Below, piece after piece: positions 18,357 through 26,522 of a DNA stretch of 56,259 bases (position 1 is the first letter of the stretch; each line of letters starts with the position of its first letter). The notes under the pieces are model-generated. The model was given only the letters and a program-made list of their open reading frames with translations. It made no database searches and was not told where the DNA came from. Position numbers and translations under genes: made by a program. The stretch comes from Nitrosopumilus sp. (GTDB taxonomy: Archaea; Thermoproteota; Nitrososphaeria; Nitrososphaerales; Nitrosopumilaceae). The stretch is from the NCBI RefSeq assembly GCF_025698945.1, contig NZ_JAILWM010000006.1, positions 1-56,259 on the forward strand. Direction: 5' to 3'.

Positions 18357-18652
18357 CTGTGTTTGTCCTTGTGAATTTCAGCAATAATTTCATTCATCTT
18401 GGTTTTACAAAAATCAATCACATCAGATAATCTATCCATTTCCTCTTTAATCTTTAAATTTCTATTTTCATATTGAATTGGGTTTTCAGTATCTTCAGCA
18501 TTCTTCTTCATTACTTTGTCTAATTTTCTAAAAGCATCCAAGGCACGATATTTCTTATTCTTCCATCCAAGAACTAATTGCCATCTAGCATCTTTATCTC
18601 TAAAAACATCAAGTTCACCATCAACTACATTATTATCAATCAATTTTTCCAT
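18353..18652 (-). CDS. Helical cytosolic protein, 99 residues
   Basis: Highly charged and predicted helical throughout (DKVMKKNAEDTENPIQYEN), without cysteine-rich motifs or membrane segments except one Cys in DFCKTKM. First gene of the operon running to 17200. The promoter element TTTTTACAATAA lies at 18691-18702, 50 nt before ATG 18652. No family recognised. Confidence 0.65.
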   Translation of the reverse strand: MEKLIDNNVVDGELDVFRDKDARWQLVLGWKNKKYRALDAFRKLDKVMKKNAEDTENPIQYENRNLKIKEEMDRLSDVIDFCKTKMNEIIAEIHKDKHR

Positions 18653-18675
18653 TTTTCTACTTTTGAAAGTAAATT

Positions 18676-18702
18676 ATTTGCTTATAATGTTTATTGTAAA
18701 AA
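18676..18702 (-). promoter_or_regulatory. Promoter of the 18652 operon
   Basis: TTTTTACAATAAACATTATAA (21 nt in total, 18702 down to 18682) combines the upstream element with a clear TATA box CATTATAA. It overlaps the stop region of the DedA-like gene. Confidence 0.6.
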
Positions 18703-19407
18703 CTATAACAAACCAAGGAATGAAAGGAAAATAATTCCACCCCAAATACCACGAATTAGATTTCCAGCAAACAAAAATGGGAATAATTTCTTTTCATCCA
18801 TCTGTGCATATCCAGCAAGAACTAAAGCAACTTCAGCACCACCACCAGCAAACCAAAGTGATGGTGTAAACAAAAACATCAATACACCGAATCTATGAAA
18901 CCAATGATTGTTTTCTAATTCATCTGCTTTATCCCTTCTAACTAATTTGTGGACATGTCTTTTTGCTAGACTGAACATTAGTGCATCACCAATAAATCCA
19001 CCAGTTGATGTTAAGAGGATCAGAAATATTGCTTGGTTAAATTGTTGTTCTTGTGTAGGTTCTGCAAGAACTAAAGGTGTCATGAATAATTCGTTTGGAA
19101 TTGGAATGAATGATGGTGTCATTGAATAGAAGAATGTGATTACTGTACCCGCTTGTTTAAAGAATGGATGTTCAGTAAATTTTTCAAATTCAACTGTTAT
19201 TTTTTGTTCCATGTCACCCCACAATCTTTCAATTTCTGTGAAATCCATTATTCCAATACCAGTTGCTGGATCAGTAGAAAATGATTGGTACATTCCAAAT
19301 AATAGAATTGATATTCCTATGAATACAATCACATAAAGAATATGATGCGATTGAAACTCTAATTCTATAGATTTGATAGTAACCAATCTATCACCCCATA
19401 ATGCCAT
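18703..19407 (-). CDS. DedA/VTT-like membrane protein
   Basis: 234 residues with several membrane helices. The C-terminal half fits the DedA/VTT pattern: GG-FIGD (140-141), then F170-x-RFG (172-174), P182 in a re-entrant loop, the glycine-rich LAGY and a final helix after GNLIRGIWGG. DedA proteins move lipids or ions across membranes and support envelope integrity. Residues 45-90 are an extra amphipathic insert. ATG 19407 overlaps the upstream gene by 43 nt; a TTG at 19386 preceded by GGTGAT is an alternative start. Family call is moderate. Confidence 0.55.
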   Translation of the reverse strand: MALWGDRLVTIKSIELEFQSHHILYVIVFIGISILLFGMYQSFSTDPATGIGIMDFTEIERLWGDMEQKITVEFEKFTEHPFFKQAGTVITFFYSMTPSFIPIPNELFMTPLVLAEPTQEQQFNQAIFLILLTSTGGFIGDALMFSLAKRHVHKLVRRDKADELENNHWFHRFGVLMFLFTPSLWFAGGGAEVALVLAGYAQMDEKKLFPFLFAGNLIRGIWGGIIFLSFLGLL

Positions 19408-19664
19408 GCAACTATAACAATTATTATCAAAATAACTACACCAGCAATTACATGTTCTTTATGTACTTCATGCCAATACCAATTTCTCATATACTCTCTT
19501 AGAGTAAACATCATTGTAACCAATCCGATAATTCCAACACCAGCGGATATAGCAAGTTTCATTAAATCTAAACCAAGTTCATAAAAATATTCACCAATTA
19601 CTAATCCGAATCCAACTGTGAACATCAAGAATGTTATTAGAAGAATTAATGCCCTTCCATTCAT
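19365..19664 (-). CDS. Three-helix membrane protein, 99 residues
   Basis: Hydrophobic segments near residues 5-25, 32-52 and 72-93, with an intervening basic/aromatic loop REYMRNWYWHEVHKEHV. The stop lies inside the start region of the DedA-like gene, and the ATG overlaps the 257-residue secreted protein gene, so all three are one operon. No family recognised. Confidence 0.7.
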   Translation of the reverse strand: MNGRALILLITFLMFTVGFGLVIGEYFYELGLDLMKLAISAGVGIIGLVTMMFTLREYMRNWYWHEVHKEHVIAGVVILIIIVIVAWHYGVIDWLLSNL

Positions 19665-20434
19665 TCTATATCAGAACCTAATAATTTTAATCTGTTTTGT
19701 GCATCTTCTAAACTATGATTCTGTAGTATCTTACATTGGTTCTGTAGAATTGAGTATGGTGATTTCTCAAATGCTAAATCTAATGAACTGATTCTTCCAT
19801 CACAGTGTTGTATAATTAAATCCAAACTGTTAGCCCTACTATCAATTTGATTTGCTCTAGTTTCTGCGGTTACTGTATCAAACCTTCCAGAATTTATTCC
19901 ATCTCTTAATTCATTGAAATCATTTACTAAAAGTCTAATCTGATTTGCTTCATTAACATCTTGTAATGTTTCTAAAACCCTTCCAGTATTAATTCTAGAA
20001 TTAACATCTTTTGCTTCTTCACATGGTTCTGCAACACAAACAATTTCTGGTTTAGATGTAATTTGTTTTAGTGCATTTCTTATTCCTTCTTGACCTTGTA
20101 CTGGAACTTTTTCTAAGTTAAGTAAAATTTCTTGTGCCTTGATAGTTTTATCTGAAACTCTTTTCACATAATCATTTGGAATTGGTTTTCCTTCAATTGC
20201 TAATGATTCTATTTGTTCCTGTGTTTTTTCTGCTTGTTTAGCAATTGCTTCAGCCTTTTTTGTATCATCAGTTACAAAAACATCGATATACAGATCATCT
20301 AAGAATGTTCCAATTTTCCAACCTAAAGGTGAATCAACATGTTTTGAATTAGTTTGTCCTAGGGCATCCACTGGAAATAAAATGAAAACCAACAATACAA
20401 ATCCAGTGAATAACCCTAGGTAGTTTGCTTTCAT
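19661..20434 (-). CDS. Secreted helical protein, 257 residues
   Basis: Signal peptide in residues 1-26 (likely cut after ALG before QTNSK). The rest is almost all helical and rich in Ala/Gln/Glu, with cysteines CVAEPCEEAK, HCDGR and QCKILQ that could form disulphides. ATG 20434 is about 47 nt from an upstream TTCACG-type promoter element. A coiled periplasm-like or envelope rod is plausible. No family recognised. Confidence 0.65.
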   Translation of the reverse strand: MKANYLGLFTGFVLLVFILFPVDALGQTNSKHVDSPLGWKIGTFLDDLYIDVFVTDDTKKAEAIAKQAEKTQEQIESLAIEGKPIPNDYVKRVSDKTIKAQEILLNLEKVPVQGQEGIRNALKQITSKPEIVCVAEPCEEAKDVNSRINTGRVLETLQDVNEANQIRLLVNDFNELRDGINSGRFDTVTAETRANQIDSRANSLDLIIQHCDGRISSLDLAFEKSPYSILQNQCKILQNHSLEDAQNRLKLLGSDIE

Positions 20435-20487
20435 ATCTACACAAACTCAATAAATCACTACATTAAAAATATTATCGTGAATTTATT

Positions 20488-20607
20488 TTATAGTTCTGCT
20501 AGTGCGAAGCCTAGATTCACCAATTGTTTTCCACAGTGTGGGCATTCACTAACTTCATTTGGAACATCAATTGTTTCATTCCTAGATTTACAATAAATCT
20601 TGAACAT
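20488..20607 (-). CDS. 39-residue zinc-finger microprotein
   Basis: ATG 20607 to TAA 20488. Contains YCKSR near the N terminus and CPHCG about 20 residues later, the outline of one zinc ribbon. It stands between the envelope block and the small-gene block. Its length makes the call less sure than the longer zinc proteins. Confidence 0.5.
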   Translation of the reverse strand: MFKIYCKSRNETIDVPNEVSECPHCGKQLVNLGFALAEL

Positions 20608-20652
20608 TGGATTGCTTCAGAATTAACTATGTAATAAGAATAGTGATTGGTT

Positions 20653-20769
20653 TTATCGATTCTTCTTCTTGTATTGTATCAAATTAATTAACATAGATGA
20701 TATTGGTACGCCTAAAATTGTTCCAAACCCTAGAACTAAAATCCACCATAGATTTGGGTTTTCATTCAT
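20653..20769 (-). CDS. 38-residue single-helix membrane peptide
   Basis: ATG 20769 to TAA 20653. One hydrophobic helix (WWILVLGFGTILGVPIS) and a basic tail QYKKKNR. Begins 1 nt after the stop of the 107-residue gene, which supports translation. Possibly an accessory membrane subunit. Confidence 0.55.
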   Translation of the reverse strand: MNENPNLWWILVLGFGTILGVPISSMLINLIQYKKKNR

Positions 20770-20770
20770 A

Positions 20771-21094
20771 TTATTCTAAATCTTCAAACTGAAGAACTAC
20801 AGTTGGTGGAACATCTGGTTTTTGTGAAATACAAAACTCATAAGCACTATCTTGTATATACTGAATTGGAATATCTGGTGAATCCTGTATATAGGCAACA
20901 CCCGAATCTACCAATGCTTTTGATTTTTCATCTAATCCACTATAGAGATAATCAATGTAATCTTGTTTTGTGACTTCAGATACTTGCATACAATGATATT
21001 CTGGTGACATGAAAACAATCAGTAATGTAACTAGAAATCCACTGATTGCACCACCAACTATAATTGGTTTTTTATTTAATTTCTTGTTTCTCAA
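20771..21094 (-). CDS. Single-pass membrane protein, 107 residues
   Basis: Basic N terminus MRNKKLNKK, membrane helix at about residues 11-29, then an outside domain with two cysteines (YHCMQ, FCISQ) and an acidic C terminus. It overlaps the winged-helix gene by 23 nt. No family recognised. Confidence 0.65.
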   Translation of the reverse strand: MRNKKLNKKPIIVGGAISGFLVTLLIVFMSPEYHCMQVSEVTKQDYIDYLYSGLDEKSKALVDSGVAYIQDSPDIPIQYIQDSAYEFCISQKPDVPPTVVLQFEDLE

Positions 21095-21371
21095 TTTGTT
21101 TCATCTTTTTTTTGATAACCTTACTAAAATCACATATTACTGCTAGTTCAGTATGTTTAGTTGCAATAAAATCAGCATTCTTGAATGTCAACTTCCAACC
21201 AATCTTTGTTCCTGTAATCATTTTATCTTTTACAAGATTTCTGATTTCATTCATTGTATTTTTGTAGTTTGAATGTGAACCATCCTGTATTTCTTGTGAT
21301 GATAATGGTTCATCTATTCTTGACAACATGAATTTTAGAATTTTTACTCTAGTTAGTGATGGTGTTTTCAT
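21072..21371 (-). CDS. Small winged-helix DNA-binding protein
   Basis: 99 residues. LTRVKILKFMLSRIDEPLSS-QEIQDG begins a helix-turn-helix, NTMNEIRNLVKDKMI looks like the recognition helix, and GTKIGWKLTFKNADF the wing. A basic coiled tail (KVIKKKMKQIEKQEIK) ends it. Likely a regulator of the element or of host genes. It lies in the operon 21817-20771 next to two membrane proteins, which suggests it controls envelope genes. Family assignment is by pattern only. Confidence 0.5.
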   Translation of the reverse strand: MKTPSLTRVKILKFMLSRIDEPLSSQEIQDGSHSNYKNTMNEIRNLVKDKMITGTKIGWKLTFKNADFIATKHTELAVICDFSKVIKKKMKQIEKQEIK

Positions 21372-21817
21372 ATTGAACCTTCCGTTTCTACTTCTCTTTG
21401 AAATTGTGCGTGTAATCCTTCAGCGGTAAATGGTATCTTGATATTATAATTTAATTCAGTTGCTTTTTCTTTTAGTAGTTTCATAGCATCCCTAACTTCA
21501 TCTACAGTTGCTTCTTTGTTACAGTCAAATTCCAATCTAACAATTTCAGCGGTTTGTGTTACTAGGTTTACATTAATCCAACAATTATCAGTTAATGTAA
21601 ATACTGTTTCGGTTACTACTGGTTGTGGATTGAAATAATAATCCAATATTAATGAAGTAATTGGAATCAATGTAATTAATGCTAGAATTTTAATTATCTT
21701 ATTGTAATTCTTTTTAGTGGGTTTTGCCTTCTGGATTCCTTCAACCCCACTATCTGTATCACTCGAATCTAAAAGATTGGTGGTTACATCAACACTGTTT
21801 GAATCTTCATTAGGCAT
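21368..21817 (-). CDS. Single-pass membrane protein, 149 residues
   Basis: An acidic, Ser/Asp-rich N terminus, a KPTKKNYNK basic patch, a membrane helix near residues 42-61, then an outside alpha/beta domain with two cysteines (DNCWINV, EFDCNKE). First gene of a three-gene operon; its stop overlaps the winged-helix gene start. Confidence 0.65.
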   Translation of the reverse strand: MPNEDSNSVDVTTNLLDSSDTDSGVEGIQKAKPTKKNYNKIIKILALITLIPITSLILDYYFNPQPVVTETVFTLTDNCWINVNLVTQTAEIVRLEFDCNKEATVDEVRDAMKLLKEKATELNYNIKIPFTAEGLHAQFQREVETEGSI

Positions 21818-21840
21818 GAATCATTCAATTCAATATTATG

Positions 21841-21860
21841 TTATAACTATTGTTGTAAAA
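21841..21860 (-). promoter_or_regulatory. Promoter of the 21817 operon
   Basis: TTTTACAACAATAGTTATAA on the minus strand, 43 nt from its 5' end to ATG 21817. Upstream element plus TATA box, one of the clearest examples. Confidence 0.6.
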
Positions 21861-22067
21861 TTATTCTTTTGATTCTGGTTCTGGATGATTACATTTTGGG
21901 CATGTGCATCGTGTCTTGGTTCTATTCAATCCTTTACACTGTTTATGATTTCCACGATAACAACTATTGGAATAATCACAAGTATGATAGTTTGCATCTG
22001 AACACCTACCCAATTTATCAAATGTTTGCTCTAAAACTATCCCATTTCTTTTATTTGGTCGTGCCAT
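21861..22067 (-). CDS. 68-residue cysteine-rich zinc microprotein
   Basis: Nine cysteines in a short protein: CSDANYHTC, CYRGNHKQC, CTCPKC. Basic N terminus MARPNKRNG. ATG 22067 shares a base with the stop of the upstream gene (TGATG) and is preferred to the TTG one codon earlier. Last gene of the long operon beginning at 26522. Likely two zinc sites. Confidence 0.65.
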   Translation of the reverse strand: MARPNKRNGIVLEQTFDKLGRCSDANYHTCDYSNSCYRGNHKQCKGLNRTKTRCTCPKCNHPEPESKE

Positions 22068-22351
22068 CAATTGTCACCTTCCATTGGTATTACTGCATAT
22101 CCTTGTTTCTCAATTGCGATTGCTTGTAGATCATCTGATAGTTTTGTTTCAATATACTCAATTGTATAATCACATCTTTCTAACATGATTTGGTTTCTAG
22201 AATTTCTATAGTGGTTTGTGCTTTTCATTACTGCTTTAACAGCCTTATCAGCGGTTTCATTTCCATTGTATGGTACAAGAATAACATATCTTTCAACCAC
22301 TTTTTTATCTTCAATGATTTGAATTTGGTAATGATGTGAATGTGTTTTCAT
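22067..22351 (-). CDS. 94-residue protein, no recognised family
   Basis: Alternating beta and helix (HHYQIQIIEDKKVVERYVI). It has no cysteine pairs and no membrane segment. It overlaps both neighbours in the small-gene operon. Compact alpha/beta fold likely; function unknown. Confidence 0.65.
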   Translation of the reverse strand: MKTHSHHYQIQIIEDKKVVERYVILVPYNGNETADKAVKAVMKSTNHYRNSRNQIMLERCDYTIEYIETKLSDDLQAIAIEKQGYAVIPMEGDN

Positions 22352-22539
22352 TTCCTTCTAGTCCTTGGTTTGTATGCTAAAGGTTTCTTGCATTCTTCAC
22401 AATGCGTACATGATTTTGGATACTGTAATCTACATGTTCTACAAATATTTCTAATATCAAATATTGAATTACCGTTTCTTCCATTTGACATTCTGCCTAA
22501 TGGTTCTTGTAATTTCTGTGATTGTTTCATTGAATCCAC
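22348..22539 (-). CDS. 63-residue zinc protein
   Basis: CRTCRLQYPKSCTHCEECKKP gives five cysteines in a CxxC-(x8)-CxxCxxC arrangement, followed by a basic tail TRRK. ATGA overlaps on both sides of the operon. Probably binds nucleic acid or a host protein through a zinc knuckle. Confidence 0.65.
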   Translation of the reverse strand: MDSMKQSQKLQEPLGRMSNGRNGNSIFDIRNICRTCRLQYPKSCTHCEECKKPLAYKPRTRRK

Positions 22540-22730
22540 CCTAATTCCTTGGCACGTTTTTCACATCTTTTGCATCTTCTTTCTACTGAATTATCAATTT
22601 CTAAAATTCCACAAATTCTAATTTTACATAATGCTATTTGTTTGCCATCTTTTTCATAATCCTTTAGGATATGTGCTTTACCATCTTTCAAATATGCTAA
22701 TTTGAACCAGTTTTCTTTTCTTCTATTCAT
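22527..22730 (-). CDS. 67-residue zinc-ribbon-like protein
   Basis: Aromatic and basic N terminus (NRRKENWFKLAYLKDGKAH), then CKIRIC and CKRCEKR, so one zinc site is likely. The 13-nt overlap with the downstream gene and the 8-nt overlap with the upstream gene are consistent with the packed operon. Confidence 0.6.
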   Translation of the reverse strand: MNRRKENWFKLAYLKDGKAHILKDYEKDGKQIALCKIRICGILEIDNSVERRCKRCEKRAKELGWIQ

Positions 22731-22944
22731 TGAACTTCAACCATATCATCATCGCTTCATTTGCTGTATGCACACATTGTTTCTGTATCTCGGATTTCTT
22801 TTTAGATAATCTAATTCTAGTTGCCCTTCCAGCAATAGAATTTTCTAACAATCCCTTTACTTCATTTCTATCAACAAATCTTAATGGTAATTTTTCATCT
22901 CTATGATTATCCAATTCTTCTTGCATCGCCTTTAGGAATTGCAA
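22723..22944 (-). CDS. 73-residue helical protein
   Basis: Two basic helices (RATRIRLSKKKSEIQ), no cysteine pair. The frame remains open for 10 more codons upstream without ATG, so TTG 22944 or ATG 22926 is the start. No family recognised. Confidence 0.5.
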   Translation of the reverse strand: MQFLKAMQEELDNHRDEKLPLRFVDRNEVKGLLENSIAGRATRIRLSKKKSEIQKQCVHTANEAMMIWLKFNE

Positions 22945-22972
22945 CTGTTCTTCTACAGTTCCTAGATGTTCA

Positions 22973-23233
22973 TCAGTCAGTATATGAACACCCCTTCATT
23001 GTAATTTTCATTGTGTGAACTACTTTGTTTCTTTTATCATAGATCATAACTTCAATTGGCATTGGTAGATATGATGAACTCATGTTTAATTTTGAATATC
23101 CTAAAACCTTAGTTGTAAATGCTTTTAGTTGTGTTGAAAATATTCTGTATGTAACTTCATCTTCACCACCAAATGATAATACTGAAAAATCTTTCAATGT
23201 ACCTTCGTTTCTTAAATCAATATCTCTTTTCAT
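22973..23233 (-). CDS. 86-residue beta-rich protein
   Basis: FGGEDEVTYRIFSTQLKAFT and IEVMIYDKRNKVVHTMKI suggest a small beta domain. It overlaps the 47-residue gene upstream by ATGA. Function unknown. Confidence 0.6.
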   Translation of the reverse strand: MKRDIDLRNEGTLKDFSVLSFGGEDEVTYRIFSTQLKAFTTKVLGYSKLNMSSSYLPMPIEVMIYDKRNKVVHTMKITMKGCSYTD

Positions 23234-23373
23234 AATATCTCACTCAATCTTCCTAACGATTTTCTGATTTTTGTTTTCTTCAATAATCTCATTATCCTTT
23301 TGTAATCTTCATAATCTGTACTTGGTAATTTTGCAATTTTTTCTAATTCATTAAAACTTTTCTTACTAATCAT
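23230..23373 (-). CDS. 47-residue basic helical peptide
   Basis: ATG 23373 to TGA 23230, with ATGA overlaps to both neighbours. Helical and strongly basic (DYEDYKRIMRLLKKTKIRKS). Possibly a nucleic-acid-binding or adaptor peptide. Confidence 0.6.
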   Translation of the reverse strand: MISKKSFNELEKIAKLPSTDYEDYKRIMRLLKKTKIRKSLGRLSEIL

Positions 23374-23777
23374 TTTGTACTATCCTCAATTCTGCTTCCA
23401 AATTTTTCATAACATTTTGGACATCTGATTTTGTCTTTAAGAAATCGCTGTGTTTTTTCATCAAACATTTCAAAGAACCTTTTAGTAGTTTCATTACATG
23501 TTGAACACTTTCTTTCTGGTGTCATTGTGTCATGTTTCATTAGAAAATTATTTAGTTCTTCATCAGTGATTGCCCAAGAATCACCAACTGTATAGTAAAA
23601 CAATTTATGAAAATCTGATTCCCATGAATTTTGTTCTTCTGTAAATGCCTTAATTGTTTTTTCTGCAACTGCTTTTGGATAAATTTTATCCAGTATAAAC
23701 ACATGCCCATTCATTTCTAATGAAATCTTGGCATCATGGTTTTCATTTCCAACATCCACTATACCGAACCTAATCAT
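23370..23777 (-). CDS. 135-residue protein with C-terminal zinc ribbon
   Basis: N-terminal alpha/beta domain (GIVDVGNENHDAKISLEMNG), then CSTCNE and CPKCYE about 36 residues apart, separated by an aromatic helix. In the small-gene operon with 4-nt overlaps. Function unknown. Confidence 0.65.
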   Translation of the reverse strand: MIRFGIVDVGNENHDAKISLEMNGHVFILDKIYPKAVAEKTIKAFTEEQNSWESDFHKLFYYTVGDSWAITDEELNNFLMKHDTMTPERKCSTCNETTKRFFEMFDEKTQRFLKDKIRCPKCYEKFGSRIEDSTK

Positions 23778-24019
23778 TTTAATTCCCTCAACTCTATAAT
23801 GTAAAAATGCCTTCTTTCAATTGTTTCATCTAACATTTTTTTGTATAACGGATTATGTTTGATTTCAAATGGAAGTAGTGTTGGATGTGCTAATATTACT
23901 GGATGTAAAAATTCAAACTGAACCAATGAATCATATTTATCACTTAGTTTACTGCTTTGATATAATCTGAAAATATTTTCAAAACAATGTTTTAGATCAG
24001 AACTTGAAAATATCAACAT
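23774..24019 (-). CDS. 81-residue protein, no recognised family
   Basis: Hydrophobic/aromatic helical segments (LKHCFENIFRLYQSSK) and a His/Pro stretch (HPVILAHPTLLPFEIKH). No zinc pair. Part of the small-gene operon. Confidence 0.55.
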   Translation of the reverse strand: MLIFSSSDLKHCFENIFRLYQSSKLSDKYDSLVQFEFLHPVILAHPTLLPFEIKHNPLYKKMLDETIERRHFYIIELRELK

Positions 24020-24360
24020 TCATCCTCACTCTTTAGATAGAATTTTTCTTCTGGAATTGATTTTATTTTATGATAAATCTTCAACGCTTCTTCTTTTTTG
24101 TTGTCATATATTGCAGATTCAAATTGTTGCCCTAACTTTATAACTTCAGGTGATAACTTTCTAGTTGCCCACTTTAGATTCAAACCACTTCTTAAAATAT
24201 TTCTTAGTTCTTTATCACGTTCACCAACTGCACATTTTGACCAATCATTAGCATTATGTTCATCATCATATTCAAACCCGCCTTCTTCTTCCATTTGAAA
24301 TTTTATTCTTGCTTCCCAATTTTCAAATGTCATTTCTGCATTTGGCATTACTAAAACCAT
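24013..24360 (-). CDS. 115-residue acidic helical protein
   Basis: Helical and acidic, with WSKCAVGERDKELRNILRSG in the middle and an AIYDNKKEEALKIYHKIKSI helix reminiscent of a TPR arm. One nucleotide of overlap with the upstream stop. No family recognised. Confidence 0.6.
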   Translation of the reverse strand: MVLVMPNAEMTFENWEARIKFQMEEEGGFEYDDEHNANDWSKCAVGERDKELRNILRSGLNLKWATRKLSPEVIKLGQQFESAIYDNKKEEALKIYHKIKSIPEEKFYLKSEDEC

Positions 24361-24809
24361 TATTTTCTTTTCCTCACATTACAATTTCCAATATGGCATA
24401 GATACGTATGTAATGATTTTTTAGGATGGAATCTCTCACCACATTTCTTACAAATCAGTTTATCATTTTTGTGTACTCTAGGTGTTGCCAAAACATAATT
24501 TGGTTCTGTAAAATTCTTATAGATTAATTTCATTAGATACCCACATCTTTTACAGAATGTGAATGGTACTTCATTTTTGAAATCACCATCTGGTATTGTG
24601 TGACCTTTACCCCATCCACCATAACATGGTCTAGGTTTTTTCTTATCTATTGTTTTTACCAATTCTCTAATTATTGTAACTTTGTAAATCTTGAAATTTG
24701 TTCCTAGCATTTCATCTTTAATTTCTTCAAGCAATTCTTTTTTGGTTTCACATTCTCGTTCATTACCCAAATCATTTTCAACTGCATATAGGATTTCTTT
24801 TTTCTTCAA
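24360..24809 (-). CDS. 149-residue zinc protein with two fingers
   Basis: FCKRCGYL opens one zinc site. CKKCGERFHPKKSLHTYLCH is a C2H2-like finger (CxxC, x9, H, then C/H). The start is TTG 24809, with GGTGAT 6 nt upstream. N-terminal 60 residues are alpha/beta and basic. Likely nucleic-acid binding. Confidence 0.65.
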   Translation of the reverse strand: MKKKEILYAVENDLGNERECETKKELLEEIKDEMLGTNFKIYKVTIIRELVKTIDKKKPRPCYGGWGKGHTIPDGDFKNEVPFTFCKRCGYLMKLIYKNFTEPNYVLATPRVHKNDKLICKKCGERFHPKKSLHTYLCHIGNCNVRKRK

Positions 24810-25207
24810 CTTACTATCACCTTACAATTATGTGGTGGGCATTCTTTGTTTGGATTTTTAATCATGAATTGTAAACTTTCCAATAACTCTTTTTTGGTAA
24901 TTGGTTCATTACATTTTTTGCAAACTACACCACTAATAAAATCTTCATCATTTCTATCACCATATTCTTCTTTCATGTGAACACAATCTTGAATTCCATC
25001 TTCTGCTTGAATATAGTATCCAACACCAGAAAATCTATTGATTATACATTTTGGATTTGCACAAAACCAGAAATCACCACCACATGGTAACACTGATTGG
25101 TTTGATTTCATTCTACAATCTGGATTAGGACAAATGGCTTCAGTATCACCAGATTTTGTAGAAACCCATTTCTCTTTTTTAAATTTTAGTAATCTATCTT
25201 TGAACAT
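24806..25207 (-). CDS. 133-residue protein with three zinc-knuckle pairs
   Basis: CPNPDCRM, CANPKCII and CKKCNE, plus CPPHNC at the end. The spacing suggests two zinc sites with a linker. The ATG at 25207 overlaps the end of the 57-residue zinc protein. Central region of the small-gene operon; probably a binding adaptor. Confidence 0.65.
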   Translation of the reverse strand: MFKDRLLKFKKEKWVSTKSGDTEAICPNPDCRMKSNQSVLPCGGDFWFCANPKCIINRFSGVGYYIQAEDGIQDCVHMKEEYGDRNDEDFISGVVCKKCNEPITKKELLESLQFMIKNPNKECPPHNCKVIVS

Positions 25208-25367
25208 TATTCATTCCCCCAAAATATCCAATCAATGCTTCACTAACACAATTTCTACAGAATTTTTCTTGTTTACCTTTTATCATTTGTGAAATGAATC
25301 CACTGTTTCCAGAACATTCATGGTTTTCAGAATGCCCACATTTAGTACATGTACTTCTACAACTCAT
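25194..25367 (-). CDS. 57-residue zinc microprotein
   Basis: ATG 25367 to TAG 25194. Starts MSCRSTCTKCGH, with a later FCRNCV pair: a single zinc ribbon in 57 residues. Overlaps the upstream gene by ATGA and the downstream gene by 14 nt. Confidence 0.65.
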   Translation of the reverse strand: MSCRSTCTKCGHSENHECSGNSGFISQMIKGKQEKFCRNCVSEALIGYFGGMNNVQR

Positions 25368-25720
25368 TTTGTTTTCACCAATTGTTTTTCTGGTAATCCA
25401 ATTAACAACCCATATTCAAATACAGCATCATTTAGGTTTAATTTTCTACTATGAAATATTAAATCTGTATCATTATCACCATTCAGTTGTTCACCACATC
25501 TTAACTGTGTTTTGATTCTGAAATATGTTCCATCTTCTACAATTGAACAATTATAGTTACCAATTTTTTGTGCTATTATATCTTGATAGTACATTAGCAT
25601 TCTATCTAATCTCAATGGATCACAGTGTAAGAAATTTCTTGAATCATCTGGAATGGAAATAAATATCGAATATCCATCACCATGTTTTTCAATGTAACTA
25701 TTTGATAATGTGACAATCAT
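25364..25720 (-). CDS. 118-residue alpha/beta protein
   Basis: SIFISIPDDSRNFLHCDPLRLDRM and TYFRIKTQLRCGEQL alternate strands and helix. No paired cysteines. Embedded in the operon with 4-nt overlaps. No family recognised. Confidence 0.6.
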   Translation of the reverse strand: MIVTLSNSYIEKHGDGYSIFISIPDDSRNFLHCDPLRLDRMLMYYQDIIAQKIGNYNCSIVEDGTYFRIKTQLRCGEQLNGDNDTDLIFHSRKLNLNDAVFEYGLLIGLPEKQLVKTK

Positions 25721-25944
25721 TTTTGATACACCTGATATTCCAATTTAGTTAATCTATCATTTAGTTTTTCTTGAAAGTTTGCTATTGGTTCTATGATTCT
25801 TAATTTTAAAATTCTAATAGATTCATCAGTATAACAAAATACACATAACAAGGCTGTATCTGGTTCTTCGTTTGATTCTGAATAATTGAATTTTTTCAAA
25901 TCAATTATTTGTTCACCCATTCCACACTTACTACATTTATCCAT
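25717..25944 (-). CDS. 75-residue zinc protein with coiled tail
   Basis: MDKCSKCG and CVFCYTDE form a zinc ribbon in the first 40 residues. The rest is an amphipathic helix (EPIANFQEKLNDRLTKLEY) that may dimerise. Overlaps both neighbours. Confidence 0.65.
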   Translation of the reverse strand: MDKCSKCGMGEQIIDLKKFNYSESNEEPDTALLCVFCYTDESIRILKLRIIEPIANFQEKLNDRLTKLEYQVYQK

Positions 25945-26236
25945 CTAATAATCCCCCCCATCTTTTCATGATTGGTTCTAATTCTTTTTTTATTCTATCA
26001 TCAAAATTATGATTTGTCATTGGTACTCTAATACTAATTCTGATTATAGAGAAACCAAATCTATTAGTTTCATATTGTTTTTGTGATACTGCAAATGTAA
26101 CACCATTTACCAAATAATGATTTAGAACTTTTTGTGCTTTCAGTAAATCTTCGTGCATATCTAAAAGTGCATCTGAACATGGCATTTGATATTTCAAAAT
26201 TACTGGTTGGACAAATGTTACATCATTCATTTTCAA
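25937..26236 (-). CDS. 99-residue protein, no recognised family
   Basis: Alpha/beta mix (HYLVNGVTFAVSQKQYETN) with FGFSIIRISIRVPMT as a strand pair. ATG 26236 or 26230. Operon member, overlapping by 8 and 14 nt. Confidence 0.6.
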   Translation of the reverse strand: MKMNDVTFVQPVILKYQMPCSDALLDMHEDLLKAQKVLNHYLVNGVTFAVSQKQYETNRFGFSIIRISIRVPMTNHNFDDRIKKELEPIMKRWGGLLDG

Positions 26237-26522
26237 ACTTTACCTTCCCTTCTGTTCCATCATAAACCAATTCAAACATTCCTTCTTTTAGAATTTCACT
26301 AACTTCATTACCATGTTCAATCTCTAATCTAAAATCATCTTCTTCAATGTAGATTAATCTGTATGTTCCATCAATCAATGGTGTTACTTCAGTTATGATT
26401 AAAACACATTCACCAGCAAAATATAATTTAGAATTAATTCCATTGAAGGTTTCTTGGCAATCGATACCCAATTTCTTCATCTGTTCAACTAAATTATGTT
26501 CATTTTCACTCATTTTCAACAT
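26223..26522 (-). CDS. 99-residue protein, first gene of the small-gene operon
   Basis: Beta-rich (LYFAGECVLIITEVTPLIDG) and acidic, with no zinc pair. ATG 26522, or ATG 26513 three codons on. It faces the plus-strand trio across a 96-bp shared promoter region, so it begins the leftward operon that runs to 21861. Function unknown. Confidence 0.65.
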   Translation of the reverse strand: MLKMSENEHNLVEQMKKLGIDCQETFNGINSKLYFAGECVLIITEVTPLIDGTYRLIYIEEDDFRLEIEHGNEVSEILKEGMFELVYDGTEGKVKFENE

